From: Parazoarcus communis SWub3 = DSM 12120
GTDB lineage: Bacteria > Pseudomonadota > Gammaproteobacteria > Burkholderiales > Rhodocyclaceae
Assembly (NCBI RefSeq): GCF_003226565.1
Contig: NZ_QKOE01000005.1
Coordinates: 234,846 to 298,845, forward strand
Direction: 5' to 3'
DNA: 64,000 nucleotides
The translations under genes were made by a program, and so were the position numbers. Positions within the stretch are counted from its first letter, which is position 1. Every line of letters begins with the position of its first letter. This document shows positions 27,812 through 36,150 of this stretch, piece by piece. The notes under the pieces are model-generated. The model was not told the DNA's origin, did no database searches, and was given only the letters and a program-made list of their open reading frames with translations.

Positions 27812-28846
27812 ATGACGACCAAGGATGCCAAGAACGCAGTGGCTGAGCGACCAGAACGTAGTCTGAGCTCGCTGGAGCAGGCTGCCGTGCTGATGCTCAG
27901 CATGGATGACGAGACCTCGGCCAGTGTGCTGCGCCACTTCTCGCGTGAGGAGATCGTCAGTATCAGTCAGGCGATGGCGCGCCTCAATAACATCAAGCAG
28001 CCGATGGTGCAGGGCGTGATTGCCCGCTTCTTTGATGACTATCGCGAGCAGAGCAGCATCAAGGGTGCTTCTCGCGGCTATCTGGACAGCATGCTGGGCA
28101 AGGCGCTGGGTAGCGACATTACCCGCAACTTGCTCGACAGCATCTATGGCGAGGAAATTCGCGCCAAGATGGCCAAGATGGAGTGGATCGATCCACAGCA
28201 GTTTGCTGCGCTGATCGCCAAGGAGCATGCGCAGATGCAGGCCGTGTTCCTCGCCTTCCTGCCGCCGGCGATGGCTGCAGATGTGCTGGGACATATTCCG
28301 CCTGAGCGGCAGGACGAACTGCTGTTCCGTGTTGCTAACCTGTCCGAGGTCAGCAGTGAGGTGATCCGGGAGGTCGAACAGCTGATTGATCGCAGCGTCA
28401 ATGTGCTGACCAATCAGGGTTCGCAGGTGCGTGGTCTGAAGCAGGTTGCGGACATCATGAACCGGTTCAAGGGCGATCGCGCACAGATGTTCGATCTGCT
28501 GCGCACCCACGATCAGCAACTGGTCGACAAGATCGAGGACCAGATGTACGACTTCTTCATCCTCTCGCGCCAGTCCGACGAGGTTCTGCAGGTGCTGCTC
28601 GAGACGATTCCACTGGAAGAGTGGGTGGTCGCGCTGAAGGGGGCAGAGAGTGAGCTGGTGAGGGCGGTACAAGAGGCGATGCCCCGCCGCCAGCGTCAGC
28701 AGATGGATGCCATCCGCCGTCGCCAGGGGCCGGTACCCATCAGTCGGGTGGAGCAGGTGCGTAAGGACATCATGGCCACCGTACGTGAGATGAGTGAGGC
28801 TGGGGAGCTGCAGATCCAGTTGTTCCGCGAGCAGACCGTGGAGTGA
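27812..28846 (+). CDS. fliG: Flagellar motor switch protein FliG
   Basis: Rotor protein that contacts the MotA stator; 344 residues with ARM repeats (middle domain with EHAQMQAVFLAFLPPAMAADVL in place of EHPQ...) and the C-terminal torque domain ending AGELQI. The start is backed by a perfect AAGGAGG. By memory alignment to E. coli FliG, the torque helix keeps D289 (SDEVLQVLLE) but D288 reads Ser and R297 reads Glu, so its charge pattern differs from the canonical rotor. Confidence 0.94.
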   Translation: MTTKDAKNAVAERPERSLSSLEQAAVLMLSMDDETSASVLRHFSREEIVSISQAMARLNNIKQPMVQGVIARFFDDYREQSSIKGASRGYLDSMLGKALGSDITRNLLDSIYGEEIRAKMAKMEWIDPQQFAALIAKEHAQMQAVFLAFLPPAMAADVLGHIPPERQDELLFRVANLSEVSSEVIREVEQLIDRSVNVLTNQGSQVRGLKQVADIMNRFKGDRAQMFDLLRTHDQQLVDKIEDQMYDFFILSRQSDEVLQVLLETIPLEEWVVALKGAESELVRAVQEAMPRRQRQQMDAIRRRQGPVPISRVEQVRKDIMATVREMSEAGELQIQLFREQTVE

Positions 28847-28853
28847 GGCCGGC

Positions 28854-29531
28854 ATGAGCGCAAACATGAAGCCGTGGCGACCGTTTCGCTTCCCGCCACT
28901 GAAGACCGCGCAGGGCGAACAGGCGTTCGATCTGGCCGATGTGCAGCAGGCGGTCAGCGAGGGTTTCCGCGAGGGGATGGAGAAGGGCTATCAGGAGGGT
29001 CTGGATCAGGGGCAGCAGGCTGGGCACAGCGAGGGCTTCAACGTCGGGCGTGCCGAGGGTTTGCGCCAGGGTCAGGAAGAGGGGCGGCGTGACGGCCGCC
29101 ACGAGTTCGAGCTTGCAGTACGGCCGTTGGAGGCGATCCAGGCTGCGTTTCGCGAGCACGTCGATGCATACGAGGCGCGCCGACGGCAGGAGCTGCTGGA
29201 GCTGGTACGCAAGGTGGCACGTCAGGTCATCCGCTGTGAGCTGACGCTGAATCCGGCACAGCTTCTCACCTTGGTCGAGGAGGCACTTACGGCGATGCCG
29301 GCCAGTGGCGAGGATGAGATCGAGGTACGCCTCAATCCGGAGGAGTTCGCCCGTATTCGCGATGTTGCACCTGAAAGGGCCCAGCGCTGGCGGCTGGTGC
29401 CCGATCCGCGCCTTGAACTGGGCGAGTGTCGGGTGTTGACCCCTCAGGCCGAGGCCGACATCGGTTGCCAGCAGCGGCTGGATTCGTGCATGGACGCATT
29501 GGCACAGCATCTGACTGTGGAGCCATCATGA
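28854..29531 (+). CDS. fliH: Flagellar export ATPase regulator FliH
   Basis: Dimeric stalk-like protein that binds the FliI ATPase and delivers it to the export gate. It is 225 residues from the ATG at 28854; upstream in-frame codons lie in fliG. Residues about 37-85 form a run of spaced glycines (GFREGMEKGYQEGLDQG and on), the GxxxG-repeat helix typical of FliH, followed by the conserved C-terminal domain. It overlaps fliI by 4 bp. Confidence 0.92.
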   Translation: MSANMKPWRPFRFPPLKTAQGEQAFDLADVQQAVSEGFREGMEKGYQEGLDQGQQAGHSEGFNVGRAEGLRQGQEEGRRDGRHEFELAVRPLEAIQAAFREHVDAYEARRRQELLELVRKVARQVIRCELTLNPAQLLTLVEEALTAMPASGEDEIEVRLNPEEFARIRDVAPERAQRWRLVPDPRLELGECRVLTPQAEADIGCQQRLDSCMDALAQHLTVEPS

Positions 29532-30862
29532 GCGCACGGGAATCCTTTTGTCTGGACGATGCCCTGCGTTCCATCGAGGGTGTGCAGTTGGCCACGGTAA
29601 GCGGGCGCCTGGTACGGGTATCCGGCTTGTTGCTGGAGAGCCTGGGCTGCAGGCGAATGACCGGACAGCGTTGCCGCATCGAGCAGGCCGATGGCTCCAT
29701 GCTCGAGGCTCAGGTGGTTGGGTTCAATCGCGACATCACCTATTTGATGCCGTTCAAGAAGCCGGTGGGGCTGATCACTGGCTCGCGCGTCTTTCCTGCG
29801 CGTGACGAGGGGGTGCTGAACATCGATGCCTCCTGGCTGGGGCGTGTGGTCAATGGGCTGGGTGAGCCGCTGGATGATCGGGGCCGGCTCGGTGGCAGTG
29901 ATACCCTGTCTCCCGAGCTGCCCAACGTCAATCCGCTGCGCAGGCGGCCAGTTTCGGCGCCACTCGACGTTGGCGTGAGGGCGATCAACGCGATGCTGAC
30001 CTTGGGCAAGGGGCAGCGGGTGGGTCTGTTTGCCGGCAGTGGGGTGGGCAAGAGTGTACTGCTTGGCATGATCACCCGGCAGACCACGGCCGAAGTCGTG
30101 GTGGTGGGCTTGATCGGTGAGCGTGGGCGCGAGGTGCAGGAGTTCCTGACTGAATCGCTCGGCCCCGAGGGCCTGCGTAAGGCGGTGGTGGTGGTGGCCC
30201 CGGCCAATGAGTCGCCGCTGATGCGGCTCAAGGCCACCGAGTTGTGTCATCGCATTGCCGCCTATTTTCGTGATCAGGGTAGTGACGTGCTGTTGCTGGT
30301 CGACTCGCTCACCCGCTATGCCATGGCTCAGCGCGAAATTGCTTTGGCACTGGGCGAGCCACCGGCGACCAAGGGCTACCCACCTTCGGTGTTCGGCATG
30401 CTGCCGGAGTTGGTTGAGAGCGCCGGAAATGGTGCCTCGGACCGAGGCAGCCTGAGCGCGCTCTACACCGTGCTTGCCGAAGGGGACGATCATCAGGATC
30501 CAATCGTCGATTGTGCGCGTGCGATTCTGGACGGGCACATTGTGTTGTCGCGGCGCCTGGCCGACATGGGGCACTACCCGGCGATCGACGTTGCAGCGTC
30601 GGTCAGTCGTTGCATGAGCCATGTGACCTCAGCGGCCCATCAGGCAGCAGCACGTCAGTTAAAGGAAATGCAGACGGCGTACGACAAGATACGCGAGTTG
30701 ATCCCGTTAGGGGGGTACACCCCCGGTCAGGATGGTCGGACCGACCGCGCAGTGCAACTGGCTCCGGTAATCGAGCGCTTCTTGCGCCAGGATGTGAATG
30801 AAGGTGCGGACTTGCAACAAAGCCTCGCAATGTTGACGAAACTTGTCGGGAGGACAGCATGA
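29528..30862 (+). CDS. fliI: Flagellum-specific export ATPase FliI
   Basis: Cytoplasmic ATPase of the flagellar type III export apparatus, related to the F1 beta subunit. The 444 residues include Walker A GLFAGSGVGKSVLLG, Walker B LLLVDSLTRYAMAQRE, and the conserved GEPPATKGYPPSVF. The ATG at 29528 overlaps the fliH stop; an earlier in-frame start would lie inside fliH. Confidence 0.97.
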   Translation: MSARESFCLDDALRSIEGVQLATVSGRLVRVSGLLLESLGCRRMTGQRCRIEQADGSMLEAQVVGFNRDITYLMPFKKPVGLITGSRVFPARDEGVLNIDASWLGRVVNGLGEPLDDRGRLGGSDTLSPELPNVNPLRRRPVSAPLDVGVRAINAMLTLGKGQRVGLFAGSGVGKSVLLGMITRQTTAEVVVVGLIGERGREVQEFLTESLGPEGLRKAVVVVAPANESPLMRLKATELCHRIAAYFRDQGSDVLLLVDSLTRYAMAQREIALALGEPPATKGYPPSVFGMLPELVESAGNGASDRGSLSALYTVLAEGDDHQDPIVDCARAILDGHIVLSRRLADMGHYPAIDVAASVSRCMSHVTSAAHQAAARQLKEMQTAYDKIRELIPLGGYTPGQDGRTDRAVQLAPVIERFLRQDVNEGADLQQSLAMLTKLVGRTA

Positions 30863-31293
30863 AGCAACAGATCCAGACCTTATCTCAACTTGCCCGTCTG
30901 CGTGGCATGCGGGTCAACGAAACGCTCAGCCGGATTCAATATCAGGAACAACTGTGTCGTCGCTACCGGGCGAACATCGAAGGCTTGAGCCGGTTGTGTG
31001 AGTATGTGGTCAATAGTGACACGTCCTTGCAGCGGGACAATCAACAGCGCTACAAGGGGACGCTACACAGCATGCTCGCGCAGCAGCGGCGGGAACTGGC
31101 AGTGGCCGAGGAGTCGCTGGGGCGCATTCGCGGCGACCTGATGCTGGCAATGCGCAATGAGAAGGTGATCGCTCATGTGCTCGCGGGCAAAATTGCGCAG
31201 TGGCAGCAAGTCCTTGCGGTGCAGGAGCAGAAGATTCAGGATGGGTTGGCTGCGCAATCGTGGTGGCGAATGCAGGGGGCGGGCGGGGTATGA
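30859..31293 (+). CDS. fliJ: Flagellar export protein FliJ
   Basis: Small coiled-coil export component resembling the gamma subunit of F1, expected to act with FliI and FlhA. The 144-residue protein is almost entirely helical and rich in Gln, Arg and Glu. Identity rests on size, coiled-coil character, position after fliI and the 4-bp overlap, because FliJ sequences diverge strongly. The operon seems to end here: a new promoter follows at 31372. Confidence 0.8.
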   Translation: MKQQIQTLSQLARLRGMRVNETLSRIQYQEQLCRRYRANIEGLSRLCEYVVNSDTSLQRDNQQRYKGTLHSMLAQQRRELAVAEESLGRIRGDLMLAMRNEKVIAHVLAGKIAQWQQVLAVQEQKIQDGLAAQSWWRMQGAGGV

Positions 31294-31371
31294 TCGGGCT
31301 TGAGGCCTGCCTTTGCGAAGGCTGTCGATGCGGTGTCCGGGTGCCACCGCCGTAACGATCGAGAGGCGATT

Positions 31372-31398
31372 TAAGTTGTTGAACTTCGCAGTCGCCTT
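31372..31398 (+). promoter_or_regulatory. LafS/sigma-28-like promoter of flgM-flgN
   Basis: TAAG (31372-31375), a 15-nt spacer and GTCGCCTT (31391-31398), 34 bp before the flgM ATG. The bases after the -10 (GTCCGGG) resemble those after the fliD motif (GTCCAGG). Confidence 0.65.
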
Positions 31399-31432
31399 GT
31401 CCGGGTAGACCGATCACCCCTTGGGTAGGAAC

Positions 31433-31708
31433 ATGGAAATCAGCAGAATCAATACCGCTGCTCAATTCGCGTCGAGCGAGGCGCGGCGCATGAGTGAGCC
31501 CACGGCGCAGACGACCGCTGGCCGTCGACCGGCAACGACCGAAAGTTTGCCGCTGGAGCGCTTGCAGGCCTCGTTGGCCGGTGCCGCCGATGTGGATCTG
31601 GACCGCGTCGCAGCGATCAGGCAAGCACTTGCGGACGGCAAGCTGTCCACCGATCCGGCTGAGCTTGCCGCCAGCATGCTGGCCTATCATCGAGGCGCTC
31701 AATTGTGA
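31433..31708 (+). CDS. flgM: Anti-sigma-28 factor FlgM
   Basis: Binds the flagellar sigma factor until the hook is complete, then is exported. The 91-residue product has a disordered, Thr/Ala-rich N-terminal half and the FlgM C-terminal helix pattern DRVAAIRQALADGKLSTDPAELAASML. The ATG at 31433 has a GGTAGGA sequence close upstream. Its own promoter has the same motif as the flagellin genes, giving the expected feedback loop with fliA. Confidence 0.9.
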   Translation: MEISRINTAAQFASSEARRMSEPTAQTTAGRRPATTESLPLERLQASLAGAADVDLDRVAAIRQALADGKLSTDPAELAASMLAYHRGAQL

Positions 31709-32151
31709 GTGATGCTCGGCGCGGGCGTTTGCTGGCGCTGATATGGCGCGAGTTCGACGATGAGCTTGCCGATCTGGCCGAGTTGCATGAGTGCATGCTG
31801 AACCTGCAGCGTCATCTGCTGGCGCATGAGGCGGTCGAGGTGCAGTGCTGCAATCAAGGCATCAGTACGGTGTCATTGCGGCTGGAGGCGCGGGCGCTCA
31901 GACGCAGCCGCATTTTTGAGGTGCTTTCCGTTGCACCCGGACCAGCCGCCGTGCCAGGATTGATTGGCGAGGCACCGCCTGCACAACGCGATGTGCTCAA
32001 AACCCGTTGGCAGTTGATTGGTCGCCGAGCCCGTGAGTGCCGGGATCTGAATGCCCGCAATGGGCGCATTCTCGCGACCCAGCATGACTTGCTTGCCCAC
32101 GTCCTGCGGGCGGCTGATACGCCGCTGGTCTACTCCCCGCCATATCCCTGA
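31705..32151 (+). CDS. flgN: FlgN-like hook-filament junction chaperone
   Basis: A 148-residue, mostly helical protein starting with GTG that overlaps the flgM stop. FlgN is the chaperone for FlgK and FlgL, and flgM-flgN pairing is standard. The C-terminal part (RECRDLNARNGRILATQHDLLAHVLR) matches the FlgN pattern of conserved N-x-x-N-G before a final helix. Sequence identity in this family is low, so the call rests on this pattern and on the context. Confidence 0.7.
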   Translation: MSDARRGRLLALIWREFDDELADLAELHECMLNLQRHLLAHEAVEVQCCNQGISTVSLRLEARALRRSRIFEVLSVAPGPAAVPGLIGEAPPAQRDVLKTRWQLIGRRARECRDLNARNGRILATQHDLLAHVLRAADTPLVYSPPYP

Positions 32152-32488
32152 TGTAATTCCCTGGCTTGTGGCCGGGGTATGCCGTGCCGGCCGCGTAACG
32201 CCTGCCGGCGCAGTCGGTGTTATCGAATCCGGTATGTCTGCATGCTCGGATCATGGGGCTGCACGACAGGCAGTAAGGTCTCCCCTGCGGGCTTAAGCAA
32301 GCGTCCATTCCAGTCGCCTTGTCCAGGAAGCAGATTGTTCCTCACTGGGGAAATGCGATTTCCCCTGTTCTTCCGATTTCTCTGCCTTGTATCGTTGATC
32401 TGATAAATAAGTATTTAAAAACAGTCAGATAGAGATGCGGTTCGGGCTGGCATCGGACTTGCTAACTTGGATTCAAAAGGTCCCGACG
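32152..32488 (+). promoter_or_regulatory. 337-bp intergenic region with the fliD promoter and a long leader
   Basis: A LafS/sigma-28-like motif lies at 32294-32320: TAAG, 15 nt, GTCGCCTT. Transcription from it would give a leader of about 160 nt before the fliD ATG at 32489. That leader turns markedly A+T-rich at 32390-32440. No protein-coding gene is visible in the interval. A G+C-rich stretch with short repeats at 32160-32215 follows flgN but has no T tract. Confidence 0.6.
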
Positions 32489-33823
32489 ATGAGCATAGAT
32501 ACCGAATACGCACGCTATATGGCCCAGCAGCTCGCCAGTTACGACATTGCGCCGATGCAGACCCGCATCAGCCGCAGTCAGTCGAATTACAAGGCGCGGC
32601 TCGATGCGGTCGCCAAGCTCGAGAGTGCCTTGCGTACCTTTCGAGACGCGATGCGTGACATCAAGGGCGGTACGACCGGCAGCATGGTGGTCAACAAAGC
32701 CAGCTTCAGCAGCGAAGGCTATGCCACTGCGACAGTGGGGAGCAAGGCTGTGGCTGGCAACTATCAGTTCTTTGTCGAACAGTTGGCCAGCGCACATCAG
32801 GTGGCGATCAGCGGGATTCAGGATGGCGACGTCAGTGCGCAGGGGTCGCTTGATTTGATGGTCGGTAGCGAGGGCTTTTCGGTATCGCTGTCGGACGCGG
32901 ACACCGATGGTGACGGTACGCTGTCACTGGCAGAGCTGGCTTCAGCGATCAACGGTGCAACTGCCAATACGGGTGTGCGGGCGACGCTGGTTCGTAGTAA
33001 TGGCAACGTCAGCCTGGTGCTGACCAGCGAGAAGACGGGTGCTGATCATGCCATTGGTGTCGCTACGAGCGGTACCAATCCGGCGGATACGGTTTTTCAT
33101 GACGCGCTGGCCAACCGTCAGCAACTCTCCGAAGCACGTGATGCAAAGGTGCGCCTGGGTGGGGAAGGTGGCATGTTGCTGACCAACTCGGGTAATACCT
33201 TTGATGAGCTGATTGACGGTGTCACTTTGACCTTTACCCGTGCGCATGCGGCGGGTGATTCGCCGCTGAGCCTGGAGGTTGGTCAGGACAACACGGCAAT
33301 GCAGGACAAGGCAAGGAAGTTCGTCAGTGCGGTCAATGCCCTGTTGAGTTCTGTGGCCTCGTTGACCGCAAGTGGTGGCGAAACCACCAGCCGTGGGGCG
33401 CTTGCGGGTGATGCGGGCACTCGCGCGATTCAGTCTCAGGTGAACCGGATCTTGCGCGAAACCTTTGCCGGTCAGCGCCTGACCGATTTCGGTGTCACCG
33501 CAGGACGTAATGGGTTGCTGACATTGGACACGGCAGCCTTCGAGAAGGCCGTGGCGTCCAACCCGGAAGGGCTCGACAAACTGTTCGCCTCCAAGGGCGG
33601 CATGCTCGAATCGCTCGACAAGACCGTTCAGATCTATACCTCAAGCACGAATGGCGTACTGGCCAACCGCAAGGAGTCGCTCAACGCGCAGCTCAAGCGA
33701 CTCGATCAGCAATCGACCCAGCTCGACCAGCAGTACGAACGTTATTACACGCGATATCTGAGGCAGTACACCAGCATGATGCAGATCATGGCCTCGATGG
33801 AGCAGACCCAGGGAATGTTCTGA
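32489..33823 (+). CDS. fliD: Flagellar filament cap protein FliD (LafB), with an EF-hand loop
   Basis: Caps the growing filament and folds exported flagellin. The 444 residues start with the D0/D1 helices (MSIDTEYARYMAQQLASYDI), have variable middle domains and end with a helix NRKESLNAQLKRLDQQ and an M-rich tail. The ATG at 32489 begins the conserved helix; earlier in-frame codons are not conserved. Residues 138-149 (DTDGDGTLSLAE) fit the 12-residue EF-hand calcium loop exactly, an unusual addition to a cap protein. fliS follows at once. Confidence 0.93.
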   Translation: MSIDTEYARYMAQQLASYDIAPMQTRISRSQSNYKARLDAVAKLESALRTFRDAMRDIKGGTTGSMVVNKASFSSEGYATATVGSKAVAGNYQFFVEQLASAHQVAISGIQDGDVSAQGSLDLMVGSEGFSVSLSDADTDGDGTLSLAELASAINGATANTGVRATLVRSNGNVSLVLTSEKTGADHAIGVATSGTNPADTVFHDALANRQQLSEARDAKVRLGGEGGMLLTNSGNTFDELIDGVTLTFTRAHAAGDSPLSLEVGQDNTAMQDKARKFVSAVNALLSSVASLTASGGETTSRGALAGDAGTRAIQSQVNRILRETFAGQRLTDFGVTAGRNGLLTLDTAAFEKAVASNPEGLDKLFASKGGMLESLDKTVQIYTSSTNGVLANRKESLNAQLKRLDQQSTQLDQQYERYYTRYLRQYTSMMQIMASMEQTQGMF

Positions 33824-34224
33824 TGAACGACTATTACATCGACAATGGCTTTGAGCAGTATCGCTCGGTGGATCTCGAGGCCCGGGCGGCCGCTGCCTCC
33901 CCCTATGAACTCGTTCTGGTGCTTTTTGACGGCTTGGTGGATGAGCTCGCTCGTGTGCGTGGGCATATCGAGGCCAAACGTTTTGAACACAAGGGTGCCT
34001 CGATCGAGAAGTGCATCAACATCCTCAACGGACTGAATGGCGTGCTTGACGTTGATCAGGGCGGAGAAGTCGTAGCGGGCCTGGCCCGGCTCTACGACTA
34101 CTGCATCTATCGGCTTTCGGAAGTCAGCGTGTCCTTGTCCTTGCGCGAGCTCGATGAGGTCGTGGAGTTGGTCGGGACCTTGCGCGAGGGCTGGCATGGT
34201 GTCAATGCCGCACGCCAGTCATGA
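33823..34224 (+). CDS. fliS: Flagellin chaperone FliS (LafC)
   Basis: Cytosolic chaperone that binds the C-terminus of flagellin before export. The 133-residue helical protein has the FliS core: ASPYELVLVLFDGLVDELARVRGHIE and a helix with CINILNGLNGVLDVDQGGEV. Its ATG overlaps the fliD stop. Position after fliD and before fliT matches the lafBCD order of the Flag-2 locus. Confidence 0.93.
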   Translation: MNDYYIDNGFEQYRSVDLEARAAAASPYELVLVLFDGLVDELARVRGHIEAKRFEHKGASIEKCINILNGLNGVLDVDQGGEVVAGLARLYDYCIYRLSEVSVSLSLRELDEVVELVGTLREGWHGVNAARQS

Positions 34225-34534
34225 ACTGCGTCAGCTGATCGTCTTGTGCGGGCGTTTGCAGCGCGCGCTTGAGGCTGATGACTGGACGCGTGTCGGTGAG
34301 CTCGACAGTGAGACTCGCAGTTTGCTGTGCGACATCGACGCCCTGCACGCGGATGGTCTGACGCCCAGTCCGGAGCTGCTGGCGGCACGCCGTCGTCTGG
34401 CCAGCATCCATGCCGAAGCAATGGAGCGATGCCGTGCCGAATGCGCCCGGCTTCGCGATGTACTGGCACGACATGTGGCACAGGCCGATGGTTGGGCGGC
34501 CTACCGGCAGTTGGACGGAATGACCGGGGAATGA
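34196..34534 (+). CDS. fliT: FliT-like chaperone (LafD)
   Basis: A 112-residue helical protein that overlaps the fliS 3' end. FliT is the chaperone for FliD and is poorly conserved; identity here rests on size, helical content and position between fliS and fliK. ATG at 34196, GTG at 34199 and ATG at 34205 are all possible starts. Confidence 0.6.
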   Translation: MVSMPHASHELRQLIVLCGRLQRALEADDWTRVGELDSETRSLLCDIDALHADGLTPSPELLAARRRLASIHAEAMERCRAECARLRDVLARHVAQADGWAAYRQLDGMTGE

Positions 34535-34541
34535 GGTTTGT

Positions 34542-35621
34542 ATGGTGAACGTTAGCGGATGGTCACAAAGCGCAGTACTGCCAATGCAGATTCACGGGAG
34601 CGACGGTGAGGCGGTGCTTGAGAACGTGCAGGAGGGCCTCGGGCTGAACTTCGAGCTGCCCGCGCTGGAGCTCATCCTTGGAGAGGTTGAGGCCGGGAGC
34701 ACGGAAGCGCCGGCAGACCTTTCCTCAATGATGCTGTCTGCTGCGTCGCCAACCGTAGCGATCGATGCGCAGGCTGTAGCTGGCGAGGTCGTCGCAGACA
34801 TCCAGCTTGTCGAGGTGGAGCAGGCTTTGCGGCAGTTTGACAGTCAGCAACTCATAAGCGTGGGTGTGCAGGCTGGCTCCGGGTGGGAGGCCACAGAACA
34901 GGCACTGCCGCAGGTGATTGCGACGGGGCGCCCTGATGTCGCACAGAATCCTGGACTGTGGCCGCTCCAGCGGGGGGGGGCTGCTCCGTCCTTCAGCTTG
35001 AGCGACGACCCAGTCATGGCTCGGGTGACGCCGCTTGAGATTCCGCAACTGATTGCCGCGGATACTGAGGGACAGTTCGAAAAGACGGTAACTGCAGAAT
35101 CCCTGGCTGTTCGGTCATCTGCATCGCTTCCGGGCATTCCAGTGGTGACGGCTGGTTCGTTGGGCACCGTGAACGCCGGCGAGTTCGGTGATCCGCCGCG
35201 TGTGGCTCAGCTCGGCGATGCTCGATGGGGCGAGCAGTTTGTCCGTACCTTGCAGGAGCAGGTCCACCTACAGGTTCGTCAAGGCACGCAGACCGCAACC
35301 ATCCGCCTTGACCCGCCCGAACTGGGGCAGGTCGAGATTCGTGTCAGCCACGAACAGGGGCGATTGCAGGTGCAGATTCACGCGGCTCAGCCTGATGTGG
35401 CCCGACTGTTGAATCTGATGGTGGATCGTCTGCGTTCGGACTTGCTCGCCCAGCAGTTCGAACAGGTGGACCTCAAGTTCGGCGGTGGGAGCGGGCAGAG
35501 CCGCGACGGGCGTGGCCGCGACGCGGACAGCAGATCTGATCCGGTGCTGGCCAACGTGCTTCCAGAGCAGGCCCACGAGGCACGTCAGACGCCACGTGAC
35601 GACCTTCTAATCAGCGTATAG
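34542..35621 (+). CDS. fliK: Flagellar hook-length control protein FliK (LafE)
   Basis: Exported ruler that sets hook length and triggers the FlhB specificity switch. The 359-residue protein has a low-complexity N-terminal two thirds and a conserved C-terminal domain at about residues 240-315 (GTQTATIRLDPPELGQVEIR and following). A run of nine G residues lies at 34972-34980, in frame in this sequence. Slippage there would truncate the conserved C-terminal domain. It begins 7 bp after fliT. Confidence 0.87.
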   Translation: MVNVSGWSQSAVLPMQIHGSDGEAVLENVQEGLGLNFELPALELILGEVEAGSTEAPADLSSMMLSAASPTVAIDAQAVAGEVVADIQLVEVEQALRQFDSQQLISVGVQAGSGWEATEQALPQVIATGRPDVAQNPGLWPLQRGGAAPSFSLSDDPVMARVTPLEIPQLIAADTEGQFEKTVTAESLAVRSSASLPGIPVVTAGSLGTVNAGEFGDPPRVAQLGDARWGEQFVRTLQEQVHLQVRQGTQTATIRLDPPELGQVEIRVSHEQGRLQVQIHAAQPDVARLLNLMVDRLRSDLLAQQFEQVDLKFGGGSGQSRDGRGRDADSRSDPVLANVLPEQAHEARQTPRDDLLISV

Positions 35622-35663
35622 ACCCGCCTCCGGGCGCCCTTTCTTCAATGTGAGCAAAAAAGC

Positions 35664-36140
35664 ATGGCTATGCCACGGATTCTTCTGATCGTCCTGATCC
35701 TCAACACGCTGATCCTGCTGGGTAGCACTGGCTTGAACTACTACTTGCTGACGGGCGGGGCTTCGTCCGGGGCGCTTGCGGCACGTGCGCCGCAAGCGAT
35801 TGCAGAGGCGCTGCCCGCAACGCCGGAATACCAGTTCTTCCCAATCGAAAAGATCATCGTCAATCTGCGTGGAAACCAGAACCGCGAGCACTACTTCGTG
35901 CTCGACCTGGCCCTGCAGGCGCCGCTGGGGGTGGACAAGCCGCGGATAGACCAGATCGAGCCCATTGTGCGCAACTCGGTCGTGGCCAGTCTGTCCGCGC
36001 TCAGTTTTCAGGAGTTGCGGGAAATGCCGATCAGCGAACTGCAGTCGCGCCTGGAGAGTGTACTTGCGGCGGATCTGGCCGAGCGTAAGCTGCCCCAGCC
36101 TTTTGCCAGTGTGCTGGTCAGCAAACTGATCGTACAGTGA
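35664..36140 (+). CDS. fliL: Flagellar basal-body-associated protein FliL (LafF)
   Basis: Single-pass inner-membrane protein that surrounds and supports the stator. The 158 residues comprise one N-terminal transmembrane helix (about 5-27) and a periplasmic domain starting YQFFPIEKIIVNLRGN. Upstream are the short fliK-fliL spacer and a weak ribosome-binding site. The order fliL-fliA-motA-motB corresponds to lafF-S-T-U. Confidence 0.9.
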   Translation: MAMPRILLIVLILNTLILLGSTGLNYYLLTGGASSGALAARAPQAIAEALPATPEYQFFPIEKIIVNLRGNQNREHYFVLDLALQAPLGVDKPRIDQIEPIVRNSVVASLSALSFQELREMPISELQSRLESVLAADLAERKLPQPFASVLVSKLIVQ

Positions 36141-36150
36141 GCCAGCGATC

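Noticed and set aside
32400-32440. A second, canonical-looking sigma-28 promoter before fliD (TAAATAAG and a distal CAGATAG)
   Set aside because: The -10 match is poor and the spacing wrong, whereas the TAAG-N15-GTCGCC site at 32294 fits the pattern of the other late genes.
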